From the NCBI RefSeq assembly GCF_000719555.1, contig NZ_JOGX01000019.1, positions 62,001 to 126,000 of the forward strand: a DNA stretch of 64,000 nucleotides, read 5' to 3'. This DNA is from Streptomyces sp. NRRL F-5727. Its GTDB lineage: Bacteria; Actinomycetota; Actinomycetes; Streptomycetales; Streptomycetaceae. The notes under the pieces are model-generated. The model was not told where the DNA came from and did no database searches. It worked only from the letters and a program-made list of their open reading frames with translations. This document shows positions 1-7,912 of this stretch, piece by piece; the first letter of the stretch is position 1, and each line of letters starts with the position of its first letter. A program made the translations under genes and the position numbers.

Positions 1-12
1 GGGGTCGGACAC
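1..12 (-). CDS. Probable start of the next gene of the sugar operon (cut by window edge)
   Basis: On the minus strand a GTG at 12-10 is followed by codons for Ser-Asp-Pro up to the window edge. It is preceded by an AGAAAGG ribosome-binding site six bases upstream. It lies 66 bases downstream of the last ABC permease gene and points the same way, so it is probably the next member of that operon. In many Streptomyces CUT1 operons this position holds a glycosidase, but only four codons are visible here, so no function can be assigned. Confidence 0.45.
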
Positions 13-77
13 GGGATGCCTTTCTGCGGTACGGAGCGGGGGGTGGGGGCGGAAACGGCCCTGGCGCCGGGGGGTCG

Positions 78-962
78 TCACTTGACCGCGCCCGCGGTGA
101 GGCCGGCGACGAGGTAGCGCTGGAGGAGCAGGAAGCCGGCGACGACGGGGACGCTCACCACGAGGGACGCGGCCATCACCTGGTTCCAGTAGACGTCGTT
201 CTGGGTGGCGTAGCCCTGGAGGCCGACGGCGAGCGTGCGGGTGGTGTCGTTGGTCATGACGGAGGCGAAGAGGACCTCGCCCCAGGCGGTCATGAAGGCG
301 TAGACGGCGACGGCGACGATGCCGGGCCGGGCGGCCGGCACGATGACCCGGAAGAGCGCCCGGATCGGGCCGCAGCCGTCCACCTTGGCCGCCTCGTCCA
401 GCTCGCGCGGGATCGAGTCGAAGTAGCCGGTGAGCATCCAGATGGAGAAGGGCAGCGAGAAGGTCAGATAGGTGAGGACCAGGCCCTCGCGGGAGCCGAA
501 GAGGGCGATCCCGGTGGCGTTGCCGATGTTGACGTAGATGAGGAAGAGCGGCAGCAGGAAGAGGATGCCGGGGAACATCTGCGTCGACAGGACGGTGACG
601 GTGAAGACGCGCTTGCCGCGGAAGGCGTACCGGCTGACCGCGTACGCGGCGAAGACGGCGACGGCCACGGAGAGGACGGTCGCGGCGCCGGAGACGACGA
701 TCGAGTTCACGAAGTAGTCGGCGAGCGGGACCGTCTCCCAGATGTCCGCGTACGGGCGCAGGGTGAACCCGGAGGGGATCCACTCGAACTTCCCGGAGAC
801 GTCCTCCAGCGGCTTCAGCGAGCCGGACACCATCACGTACACGGGCAGCAGGACGAAGCCGGTGAGGAGGGTGAGGACGATCCGCCGGGTCCACAGGAAG
901 GAGCGGGGCGGGGCCATCGGGGAGCGCGGCCGGGCCGCGCGCGGGGTGGCGGTGTCAGACAT
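78..962 (-). CDS. Carbohydrate ABC transporter permease (MalG type, CUT1)
   Basis: A 294-residue integral membrane protein of the MalG/BPD-transport family. It has an N-terminal membrane segment after a basic cytoplasmic tail, several further segments, and the EAA-loop signature for contact with the ATPase (around residues 186-205, reading DEAAKVDGCG and then AL.R.I.P). It forms the channel with the MalF-type permease encoded just upstream, whose stop it overlaps by 8 bp. No ATPase gene is present; Streptomyces CUT1 systems usually share one MsiK ATPase encoded elsewhere. The substrate cannot be read from the sequence. Confidence 0.93.
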   Translation of the reverse strand: MSDTATPRAARPRSPMAPPRSFLWTRRIVLTLLTGFVLLPVYVMVSGSLKPLEDVSGKFEWIPSGFTLRPYADIWETVPLADYFVNSIVVSGAATVLSVAVAVFAAYAVSRYAFRGKRVFTVTVLSTQMFPGILFLLPLFLIYVNIGNATGIALFGSREGLVLTYLTFSLPFSIWMLTGYFDSIPRELDEAAKVDGCGPIRALFRVIVPAARPGIVAVAVYAFMTAWGEVLFASVMTNDTTRTLAVGLQGYATQNDVYWNQVMAASLVVSVPVVAGFLLLQRYLVAGLTAGAVK

Positions 963-1947
963 CGGAGGTCTTCCTTCCGCGGGTGGTGAGCAGGAGGTAG
1001 ACGCCCGTGACGAGGAGGAGGAAGAGCAGCAGGAGCGCGGACATGGCCGAGCCGGTGCCGAAGTTCCAGGTCTGGAAGGACGACTGGTAGATGTGGAGCG
1101 AGATGAGGTCCGCCGCCTCCGGGGCAGCCTTGCCGAAGAGCACGAACGGCGTGTTGAAGTCGTTGAAGGTCCACAGGAAGAGGACGAGGACGAGGACCTG
1201 GTTGACCGGCCGCAGCGACGGCAGGGTGATGTGCCGGATCTGCTTCCAGACGCCGGCGCCGTCGAGGGCGGCGGCCTCGTACATGTCCCGGGGGATGTTC
1301 TGGAGTCCGGCCATGACGGTGAGGAAGGCGAACGGCCAGCCCTTCCAGACGGAGACGGCGAGCAGGGCCCAGAAGCTGTTGTCGCCGATGAGCCAGAAGG
1401 CGGGGCTGTCGCCGATGCCGAGCTGGTCGTGGAGGACGTGGTTGATGAGGCCGTTGTCGCGCTGGAACATGAAGGCCCAGGTGATGACGGCGGCGTAGAC
1501 GGGCAGCGCGTACGGGACGAGGAAGAGGGTGCGCAGGACGCCCCGGCCGCGGAAGTTCTCCTGGAGGAGGACCGCGGCGGCGGTGCCGAGGAGCCAGCAC
1601 AGTCCCACGGAGACCACGGTGAACTGGCAGGTGGTCAGGAAGGACTTCAGCAGGGACCGGCCCACGGCCGCGTCGAAGTCGAGCGCGACCGAGAAGTTGT
1701 CGAGTCCCGACCAGGGGGCGGCGGCCCAGTCGCGGATGTAGAACTGGGTGAGCTCCTTGAAGCTCATGGCGAGGCCCATGAGCATCGGCACGAGGTGGAC
1801 GAGGAGTTCGAGGAGCAGGGCGGGCAGGAGCAGCAGGTACGGCAGTGCGAGGCGGCGACGCCCGGAGCGGCGTGCGGTGCGCGCCCCTCCGGGTGTGGCC
1901 TTGCGCACCGCCGGCTCCCGTGCGGGGGTGACGGCGGTCTGGGTCAT
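955..1947 (-). CDS. Carbohydrate ABC transporter permease (MalF type, CUT1)
   Basis: A 330-residue permease. I chose the ATG at 1947, which begins MTQTAVTP, because the basic tail and first hydrophobic segment (LALPYLLLLPALLLELLVHL) follow directly and the gene then starts 11 bases after the binding-protein stop. The reading frame stays open further upstream but there it is only a shadow of the binding-protein gene. The EAA loop is visible late in the protein (YEAAALDGAG, then WKQIRHITLP). It should pair with the MalG-type permease downstream to form the membrane pore of a sugar importer. Confidence 0.92.
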   Translation of the reverse strand: MTQTAVTPAREPAVRKATPGGARTARRSGRRRLALPYLLLLPALLLELLVHLVPMLMGLAMSFKELTQFYIRDWAAAPWSGLDNFSVALDFDAAVGRSLLKSFLTTCQFTVVSVGLCWLLGTAAAVLLQENFRGRGVLRTLFLVPYALPVYAAVITWAFMFQRDNGLINHVLHDQLGIGDSPAFWLIGDNSFWALLAVSVWKGWPFAFLTVMAGLQNIPRDMYEAAALDGAGVWKQIRHITLPSLRPVNQVLVLVLFLWTFNDFNTPFVLFGKAAPEAADLISLHIYQSSFQTWNFGTGSAMSALLLLFLLLVTGVYLLLTTRGRKTSDV

Positions 1948-1958
1948 GGGCGCGGTGC

Positions 1959-3269
1959 CTACTTCTTCGGCATCTGCTGCTGGGCCTTGTCGAGCTTGGC
2001 CCTGACGGACTCGGTGGTGACGGGCCGGCCGGCGGCGGCGTCGGCGAAGAGCTCCTTGACGGCGGTGCCGACGACGGTCTCGAACTGGGACTCCTCCGGG
2101 ACCTGCGGGAGGGCGGCGGCGCTGGAGGCGAGGGTGTCGCGGATGACGGCGAGGGAGGCGCCGGAGAAGGCGGGGTCCTGCTGGGCGCTCTTGACCGGCG
2201 GCACGGAGCCGTAGGTCTTGTTGAGGGCCGTCTGCTCCTCGTCGCTGGTCATGAACTTCACGAACTTCAGGGCGCCGTCGAGGTTCTTGGTGTTCTTGAA
2301 GACGGCGAGGTTGATGCCGGCGACCATGGAGTTGGTGGCGGTGCCGGTGCCGGGCTTGCCGGCGGGGACGGGGGCGGGGACCACGCCCCACTCGTCCTCG
2401 GCCATGCCCTGGGAGGCGAAGGTCTGGGACGGGGTCTGCCAGAGGACCATGCCGGTGCGGTCCTTGGCGAAGTCGCTGAGGGACTGGTTCTGGGCGTACT
2501 CGGCGTTGCCGGGGGCGACGATCTTGTGGGTGGCCATGAGGTCGACGTACTGCTTGACGGCGGCGACGGCGCCGTCGGAGGTGAAGTCGGCCTTGCCGTC
2601 GGCGGTGAAGAAGTCAGCTCCGTGCTGCTTGCCGAGAACGAAGACCTGGTGGATGTTGTTGGACAGGTTGGAGCCCTCGACGCCGATGCCCCACTTGCCG
2701 TCCTTGCTGAGCTTCTTGCCGGCGGCGATCACCTCGTCCCAGGTCGTCGGCGGCTTGGCTATGCCGGCGTCCTTGAACATCTGCTTGTTGTAGTAGAGGG
2801 CGTACGCCATGGAGTAGAGCGGGACGGCGGCCGGGTCCTGGCCGGGGACGCCGGTGGAGCCGAGCGCGGAGTCGACGAAGCGGTCCTTGCCGCCGATGGC
2901 GTCGAAGTTCTTCGCGTCCCAGGGCAGCAGGGCGCCGGTGGCCTGGAGGGAGGCGCTCCAGGTGTTGCCGATGTTGAGGACGTCCGGGCCCTGGCCGGAG
3001 GTGGCGGCGGTGAGGATGCGGTTGAGGAGGTCGGACCACGGGATCACCTCCAGCTTGACCTTGATGCCGGTCCGCCGCTCGAACTCGTCCAGCTCGGGCT
3101 GGAGGACCTTCTTGTCGACCTCCAGGCTGGAGCCCTGGTTGGAGGCCCAGTAGGTGAGGGTCTTCGTCGCCTGGCCGCCGCCGTCCTCTCCCCCGCCGCC
3201 GCAGGCGGTCGCGGTGAGGACGAGGGAGAGGGTGACGGCACCCGTGACGGCGGCTCTGATTCTGCGCAT
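1959..3269 (-). CDS. Extracellular sugar-binding lipoprotein of a CUT1 ABC importer
   Basis: A 436-residue solute-binding protein. The N-terminus is a lipoprotein leader (MRRIRAAVTGAVTLSLVLTA) ending in a lipobox TATAC-G, so Cys23 should be lipidated, followed by a Gly-rich linker. The rest matches family 1 extracellular binding proteins (for example LTYWASNQGS near the mature N-terminus and DVLNIGNTWS in the ligand cleft). It is the first gene of the leftward operon with both permeases and is divergent from the ROK regulator, its probable controller. The ligand is unknown. Confidence 0.93.
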   Translation of the reverse strand: MRRIRAAVTGAVTLSLVLTATACGGGGEDGGGQATKTLTYWASNQGSSLEVDKKVLQPELDEFERRTGIKVKLEVIPWSDLLNRILTAATSGQGPDVLNIGNTWSASLQATGALLPWDAKNFDAIGGKDRFVDSALGSTGVPGQDPAAVPLYSMAYALYYNKQMFKDAGIAKPPTTWDEVIAAGKKLSKDGKWGIGVEGSNLSNNIHQVFVLGKQHGADFFTADGKADFTSDGAVAAVKQYVDLMATHKIVAPGNAEYAQNQSLSDFAKDRTGMVLWQTPSQTFASQGMAEDEWGVVPAPVPAGKPGTGTATNSMVAGINLAVFKNTKNLDGALKFVKFMTSDEEQTALNKTYGSVPPVKSAQQDPAFSGASLAVIRDTLASSAAALPQVPEESQFETVVGTAVKELFADAAAGRPVTTESVRAKLDKAQQQMPKK

Positions 3270-3341
3270 GGCTCCTGGTCCCTTTCAGGGAAGGCGGGAG
3301 GACCGACAGGGGGAGCGCCCGGACCGCCCACCGCCGCATCG

Positions 3342-3366
3342 GCTTAATTTAGGATGTGAGTTAAAC
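3342..3366. promoter_or_regulatory. AT-rich imperfect inverted repeat, candidate ROK operator
   Basis: GCTTAATTTA-GGATG-TGAGTTAAAC: 10-base arms matching at 7 of 10 positions around a 5-base centre, in an otherwise GC-rich region between the divergent sugar-binding-protein and ROK genes. Position and base composition suit an operator or overlapping promoters. That the ROK protein binds it is inference. Confidence 0.5.
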
Positions 3367-3440
3367 CCCGTGAGAAGGTCGCGTCAAGGCTTGTCGTGCG
3401 GGTATGTTGCAGCGGACGACTACGACGGACAGGGGCGAGA

Positions 3441-4757
3441 GTGCACGCGAAGAGTGGCCGCACGGTGCGCGACCTGCGGCGCGAGAACCGGACGGCCGTG
3501 CTGCGCAGGCTCTATTTCGACGGCCCGATGAGCCGGCTCGCGCTGGGCCCCGCGACCGGGCTCTCCTCCGGCTCGATCAGCAACGTGGTCGCCGAGCTGG
3601 TCGGCGAGGGGCTCGTCGAGGAGGCCGGCAGCGTCGACTCCGCGGGCGGGCGGCCGCGCACCCTGCTGAGGATCGCGCCGGACAGCGGCTGCATGATCGG
3701 CGTCGACATCGGCGAGACCCGGGTCCGGATCGAGCTGTTCGACCTGGCGCTCACCGAACTGGCCCGCACCGAGCGCCCGTTGGCGCCGTCCGGACCGAGG
3801 ACCGCGCGGTACGAGGTGGCGGTGGTCGTGGACCACCTGCGGGACGGGATCGCCGAGGTGCTGCGCACCGCCGGCGTGCCCGCGGAGCGGCTGCTCGGCG
3901 TCGGGATCGGTGTCCCCGGCATCGTCGAGCGGACGGCGGAGCAGGGGGCGGTGGTGCACGGGCAGACGATCGGCTGGGACGCGGTGCCGCTGGAGCGGCT
4001 GCTGCGCGCGCAGGTGGCGCTGCCGGCGGAGGTGCCGTACCGGATCGAGAACGGTGCCAAGACCCTGGGCCAGGCCGAGATGTGGTTCGGCGCGGGCCGG
4101 GGCGCCGACAGCGCGGTGGTCGTGCTCTTCGGGTCCGGCGTCGGCGCCTGCGTGGTGACGGACCCGCTGGGCCCGGGCCAGGCCCTGGAGTGGGGCCATC
4201 TGACGGTACGGGTACGGGGCCGGCGCTGCCGCTGCGGCGCCCAGGGCTGCCTGGAGGCGTACGCCGGCGCGGAGGCGCTGCTCGAACGCTGGCGGGAGGC
4301 CGGCGGGCGGCCGCCGGCCGGCGCGGACGAGGAGACGGCGCTCACCGCGATGCTCGCGGCGGCGTACCCGGCGGATCCGTTCGGGGACGTGCAGCCGCCG
4401 GACCCGGTGGCGCTCGCCGTGCTCGACGAGACCGCCGAGTACCTGGGGGCCGGGCTGGCCGATCTCATCAACCTCTTCCAGCCGGAGCGGATCCTCGTCG
4501 GCGGCTGGGCCGGGCTCCAGCTCGGCAGCCGGTTCCTCGCGCCCGTGGCGGCGTACGCCCGCGCGTACGCGCTGCGCCACCCGGGCGGCCGTACGGAGAT
4601 CGCGCTCGGCACGCTCGGCCCCGAGGCCGTCACCGTCGGGGCGGGGCTGCTGCCCCTGGTGGACTTCTTCGACCTGGGCGGGCGCCGCCCCGAGCGGGCG
4701 CCGAGCGTTCCGGCGCCCGCCTGGCAGACGGCGCTGCGCGACCGGGTCTCCAGCTGA
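3441..4757 (+). CDS. ROK-family transcriptional regulator
   Basis: A 438-residue ROK repressor. The start is the GTG at 3441, preceded by AGGGGCGAGA; a possible upstream start at 3396 lacks a good ribosome-binding site. Residues about 8-75 form the winged helix-turn-helix (TVRDLRRENR, LSSGSISNVVAELVGEGLV). From about residue 85 the sugar-kinase fold follows (GVDIGETRVRIEL, then a glycine-rich GVGIGVPG). The ROK zinc signature is intact: GH, then CRCGAQGCLE around residues 250-275, with one His and three Cys. It probably senses the imported sugar and controls the divergent ABC operon. Confidence 0.92.
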   Translation: MHAKSGRTVRDLRRENRTAVLRRLYFDGPMSRLALGPATGLSSGSISNVVAELVGEGLVEEAGSVDSAGGRPRTLLRIAPDSGCMIGVDIGETRVRIELFDLALTELARTERPLAPSGPRTARYEVAVVVDHLRDGIAEVLRTAGVPAERLLGVGIGVPGIVERTAEQGAVVHGQTIGWDAVPLERLLRAQVALPAEVPYRIENGAKTLGQAEMWFGAGRGADSAVVVLFGSGVGACVVTDPLGPGQALEWGHLTVRVRGRRCRCGAQGCLEAYAGAEALLERWREAGGRPPAGADEETALTAMLAAAYPADPFGDVQPPDPVALAVLDETAEYLGAGLADLINLFQPERILVGGWAGLQLGSRFLAPVAAYARAYALRHPGGRTEIALGTLGPEAVTVGAGLLPLVDFFDLGGRRPERAPSVPAPAWQTALRDRVSS

Positions 4758-4775
4758 GGGACGGTCCCGCACCGG

Positions 4776-5543
4776 CTACGCGTACGGGTCGAAGGAGATG
4801 CCGGACGGCTTCGCCTTGGCCAGGTGGTCGGCGAAGCTGCCGTCCTTCAGTCCGAAGTGGGCGCTGCCGAAGTCCGCCTGGCTCAGCTTCTCGCGGATGC
4901 CGGGCGGGTAGCCGTTCCAGCCGACGAGGGCGGGGAACTGCCAGGTGCCCCGGTGGTTCTCGGGCGGCTCGTCGTTGGAGTTGGCGGCCCGGAAGCAGTG
5001 GGTGCCGATGCCGTCCTTGTGGTAGACGACCTTCGGGTGGGTGCCGTCCCAGCGGATGGCGTTCCGGCCGTGGACGGTGAAGGACCCGTGGTTCGAGGTG
5101 GACACGTACTGGGCCTGCCCGTTCTGGATCCAGACGACGACGTGCTCCCAGTCGTGCCGGTGGCCGCCGAGGCTGCTGCCCCAGACGGCCTGGTCCTTCT
5201 CGAAGTAGAGGCCGTAGAGGACCGCGCACCAGCCGTTGTTGCACCGCGCGCGGGCGTAGCCGTTGGTGTTGGCGAGGTCCCAGGAGTCCCGGCACTGGCT
5301 GTTGACCGTGCCGGACGGGTTCAGGCCGGGGTTGAGCGTGCCGTCCGGGCCGATCGCGGGCGTCGGATAGCAGCCGTCGGTGTCGTAGTCGTACGCGGGC
5401 TGGTACGTCTGCTCCAGGGCGTCCGCGTTCGCGGGGAGCGCGGACGGCGGGGCGGCGAGGGCGGTGCCCGGGACCGCGAGGAGGAGGGCGAGGGCGCTGC
5501 CGAGGACGGCGGCCCCCTTCGTGACGCGACGCGAGGTCTTCAA
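4776..5543 (-). CDS. Secreted NPP1/NLP-family protein
   Basis: 255 residues. I chose the TTG at 5543 because AGGGAG lies seven bases upstream and a Sec signal peptide follows at once (VTKGAAVLGSALALLLAVPG, cleavage near ALA-APP). The mature protein carries the family's diagnostic heptapeptide GHRHDWE, whose His, Asp and Glu bind the metal ion in characterised NLPs, and several Cys residues. NLPs bind plant sphingolipids in known cases, and their role in soil actinomycetes is unclear. It is convergent with the ROK gene, 18 bp away. Confidence 0.88.
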   Translation of the reverse strand: MKTSRRVTKGAAVLGSALALLLAVPGTALAAPPSALPANADALEQTYQPAYDYDTDGCYPTPAIGPDGTLNPGLNPSGTVNSQCRDSWDLANTNGYARARCNNGWCAVLYGLYFEKDQAVWGSSLGGHRHDWEHVVVWIQNGQAQYVSTSNHGSFTVHGRNAIRWDGTHPKVVYHKDGIGTHCFRAANSNDEPPENHRGTWQFPALVGWNGYPPGIREKLSQADFGSAHFGLKDGSFADHLAKAKPSGISFDPYA

Positions 5544-5723
5544 CTCCGGCTCCCTGGTGGGGTCGAGGGGGGTGACGGTGCGGCGGTCGCGCCGTGTGCC
5601 CGACGCGACGGACGACCGCGCGCTGACATGCCCACTCCAAGCGCGGGTCAAACGGCCGGCAACCGCGGGACGGGCGGGAACGTCCTGATCAGGGATGCCG
5701 GGGGAAGACCGGGGAAAGGACGG

Positions 5724-6725
5724 GTGGCTGTGGCGGGGCGGGAAGGGAAACCGGGGCCACGGTGGCGGCGGATCCGGCGCTCGCCGGAGGGCGGGCGCCG
5801 GCGCGGCCGGCTGCTCTCCGGAGCCGGCGTGGCGACCGCCGCGCTGCTCGCGCTGCACCGGTTCGTGCCGAACACCCCGGGGCGGCTGGGCAGTCTGCTG
5901 GAGACCTTCCTGTTCTGGCTCGGTCCCCTCACCGCGGCGCTCCTCCTCTGCGCGGCGGTGCGGCGCGTCCGCACGGCGCTGCTGACGCTGCTCCTCCCGG
6001 CCGTGGTCTGGGCCGCCGTCTTCGGTCCGCGGCTGCTGCCCGCGGCGGCGCCCGGTCCGCGCGAACTCGCCGTCGTCCAGCACAACGTCGCCGACGACAA
6101 CGCCGATCCGGCCGGCACGGCCCGGGCGCTGGCGGACTCCGGCGCCGACCTGGTCGCCCTCCAGGAGCTGGTCGATCCGGCGCGGGCCGTCTACGCCCGG
6201 GAACTCGCGCCCCGCTACCCGTACCACTCCGTGCGGGGCACGGTCGGCCTCTGGTCCCGCCACCCGCTCGGCCCCACCCGGGCGCTGGACATCAGACCGC
6301 GGGACATCACGGAGCCGTGGCAGCGGGCGCTGCGGGCCGAGGTGCGCACACCGCACGGGAAGGTGGCGGCGTACGTCGTCCACCTGCCCTCCGTCCGGCT
6401 CGGGCCCGGCGGGCTCGGGTCCGCCCGGCGCGACGAGAGCGCCGCGCGCCTCGGCCGGATCCTGGCGGGCGAGCCGGTGCGCCGGGTGGTCCTGGCCGGC
6501 GACCTCAACGGCACGGTCGACGACCGCGGTCTGGCGCCGTTGACCTCACGCCTCGGCGCGCCCGCGCGCGGCCTCGCCCTGAGCTACCCGGCCGCCCTCC
6601 CGGTGGCCCGGATCGACCAGGTCCTCGCGCGCGGCGGACGCGTGCCCGCGATCCGCGCGCTCCCGGCCACCGGGAGCGACCACCTGCCGGTGCTGGCCCG
6701 GGTCGCGCTGGACGCGGACGCCTAG
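5724..6725 (+). CDS. Membrane-anchored endonuclease/exonuclease/phosphatase-fold protein
   Basis: About 333 residues from a GTG at 5724 with GGGGAAAGGA upstream; a second in-frame GTG at 5730 and an ATG at 5628 are alternatives. Hydrophobic segments in the first 120 residues (LLSGAGVATAALLAL, FLFWLGPLTAALLLC, ALLTLLLPAVVWAAV) anchor an extracytoplasmic EEP domain. Catalytic landmarks are QHN near the start of the domain, LQEL with the metal-binding Glu, LAGDLNGT (Asp and Asn) and a C-terminal GSDHLPV. The family hydrolyses phosphodiesters, but the substrate here is not evident. Confidence 0.85.
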   Translation: MAVAGREGKPGPRWRRIRRSPEGGRRRGRLLSGAGVATAALLALHRFVPNTPGRLGSLLETFLFWLGPLTAALLLCAAVRRVRTALLTLLLPAVVWAAVFGPRLLPAAAPGPRELAVVQHNVADDNADPAGTARALADSGADLVALQELVDPARAVYARELAPRYPYHSVRGTVGLWSRHPLGPTRALDIRPRDITEPWQRALRAEVRTPHGKVAAYVVHLPSVRLGPGGLGSARRDESAARLGRILAGEPVRRVVLAGDLNGTVDDRGLAPLTSRLGAPARGLALSYPAALPVARIDQVLARGGRVPAIRALPATGSDHLPVLARVALDADA

Positions 6726-6798
6726 CGGTCCGCGAGCCGGGCCGGCGCCCGCCGCGCGGGCCCCGTGCGGGACGCCCGGACCGCCGCCGAGACCCTCC

Positions 6799-7686
6799 TC
6801 AGCCTGAGGCGGTGCCGCCGAGGAGGATCCGGGGCCGGCCGTCCGGGCCGGGGCGGGCGGTGGCGGTGAGGGTGGCGGGGTGGCCGAGGGAGTCGCCCAT
6901 GTCGACGGTGAGGGTGAGCGGACGGCCCGGCTCGGCGAGCAGGGCGGCGAGGCAGGCGGTGCTGTTGGCGTTCGCGATGTCCTCGTCGACGCCGATCGAG
7001 GGGGCGAACATCCGGGCGGCGGCCCGGCCTTCGCGCGTCGGCGCGGAGTAGACGTAGACGCCGAGCAGCCCGAGCCGGTCACAGGCGGCCCGGAGCAGCC
7101 CGACGTCGGGTGCGAGGGCGGCGAGTTCGGCACGGTCCGCGACCGGAAGCAGCAGCCGGGGCCGCCCGACGGAGGCGATCCCGCCCGGACCGGCGGGCAG
7201 GCGGCCGAGCCCCAGCGCGGGCAGGAGGAGGTCGTACGCGGCGGGCTCCGGCTGCCGCAGCTCCACGGGCCCCGGGTCGAAGGCGGCGTGGATGAGCCCG
7301 TCGCCTCCGCGCCGGGCCCGACCCACGAACACCCGCCCGGCGGTGCGCAGGAGCCCGTCGAAGGCGCCGGTGCGGGCGGCGATGTGGGCGAGGGCGGCGA
7401 CGGTGCCGTGGCCGCAGGCGGGCAGCTCCCCCTCGGAGGTGAAGAACCGCAGGGCGTAGGCCGGGGCACCGCCCCCGGCGGGCGCCGGCGGGGTGACGAA
7501 GACGGCGTGCGAGGCCCCGAGGAGCCCGGGGACCAGCCGCCGCTCGTCATCGGTCAGGGGCCAGGGCCGCTCAGGAGACGGGCCGGGGGCGGCGCCGGTG
7601 CGGCGCGGCTCCTCGATGACGGCCGTGGGGCTGCCGCCGTCGGTGCCGCGGAGGCAGGCTCGGACGAGCGTCGCTGATCGGGTCAC
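6799..7686 (-). CDS. PhzF-family isomerase-like protein lacking the usual catalytic Glu
   Basis: 295 residues from a GTG at 7686, with GGGAGG 13 bases upstream. Fold landmarks of the PhzF/diaminopimelate-epimerase superfamily are present: GSPTAVI near the N-terminus (family GNPxAVV), ELPACGHGTVA (family FAGHPxxG) and GVDEDIANANS (family EDxATGSA). The acid/base Glu that PhzF carries in an LSES/T motif is replaced here: the aligned segment reads GASHAVF, with His60. It could have another reaction or be inactive. Convergent with the EEP gene. Confidence 0.75.
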   Translation of the reverse strand: MTRSATLVRACLRGTDGGSPTAVIEEPRRTGAAPGPSPERPWPLTDDERRLVPGLLGASHAVFVTPPAPAGGGAPAYALRFFTSEGELPACGHGTVAALAHIAARTGAFDGLLRTAGRVFVGRARRGGDGLIHAAFDPGPVELRQPEPAAYDLLLPALGLGRLPAGPGGIASVGRPRLLLPVADRAELAALAPDVGLLRAACDRLGLLGVYVYSAPTREGRAAARMFAPSIGVDEDIANANSTACLAALLAEPGRPLTLTVDMGDSLGHPATLTATARPGPDGRPRILLGGTASG

Positions 7687-7782
7687 CGGGGCACCGTAAC
7701 CTCCCGAACGCGCGCCGGGCCACGGGGCGTTGCCCGGGCCGTCAGGGCGGGCGGCCGCTTCGGGAGTTGTACGCGGGAGGGG

Positions 7783-7811
7783 TTGACGGGGGCTCGGCGC
7801 CTCCATAAGTT
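7783..7811 (+). promoter_or_regulatory. Vegetative-type promoter of the GH30-GH3 operon
   Basis: TTGACG at 7783-7788, a 17-bp spacer, and TAAGTT at 7806-7811. Both hexamers and the spacing fit the principal Streptomyces sigma factor. Transcription would start near 7818, giving a leader of about 95 bases before the GH30 start. Confidence 0.6.
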
Positions 7812-7848
7812 CACAGCTTGATAAAAGGCTTGTCGCCTTGTGGGACAC

Positions 7849-7877
7849 GTGCGGGCCCGGGCGGGCCGGGCCCGCAC
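7849..7877 (+). other. Strong hairpin in the 5' leader of the GH30 gene
   Basis: A perfect 12-bp stem (GTGCGGGCCCGG and its complement) closes a 5-base loop, 35 bases before the GTG start and downstream of the promoter. It is not followed by a T-run. It may protect the 5' end or act as an attenuator; the function is inferred from position only. Confidence 0.55.
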
Positions 7878-7912
7878 GGCAGCGCGGCACGCCTCGACGA
7901 AAGGGTTGTCAG

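Noticed and set aside
4776..6383. A 535-codon open frame that would fuse the NLP protein to an Arg-rich N-terminal half
   Set aside because: The upstream part is antisense to the EEP-fold gene and has no family features. The signal peptide with a ribosome-binding site shows that translation begins at 5543.
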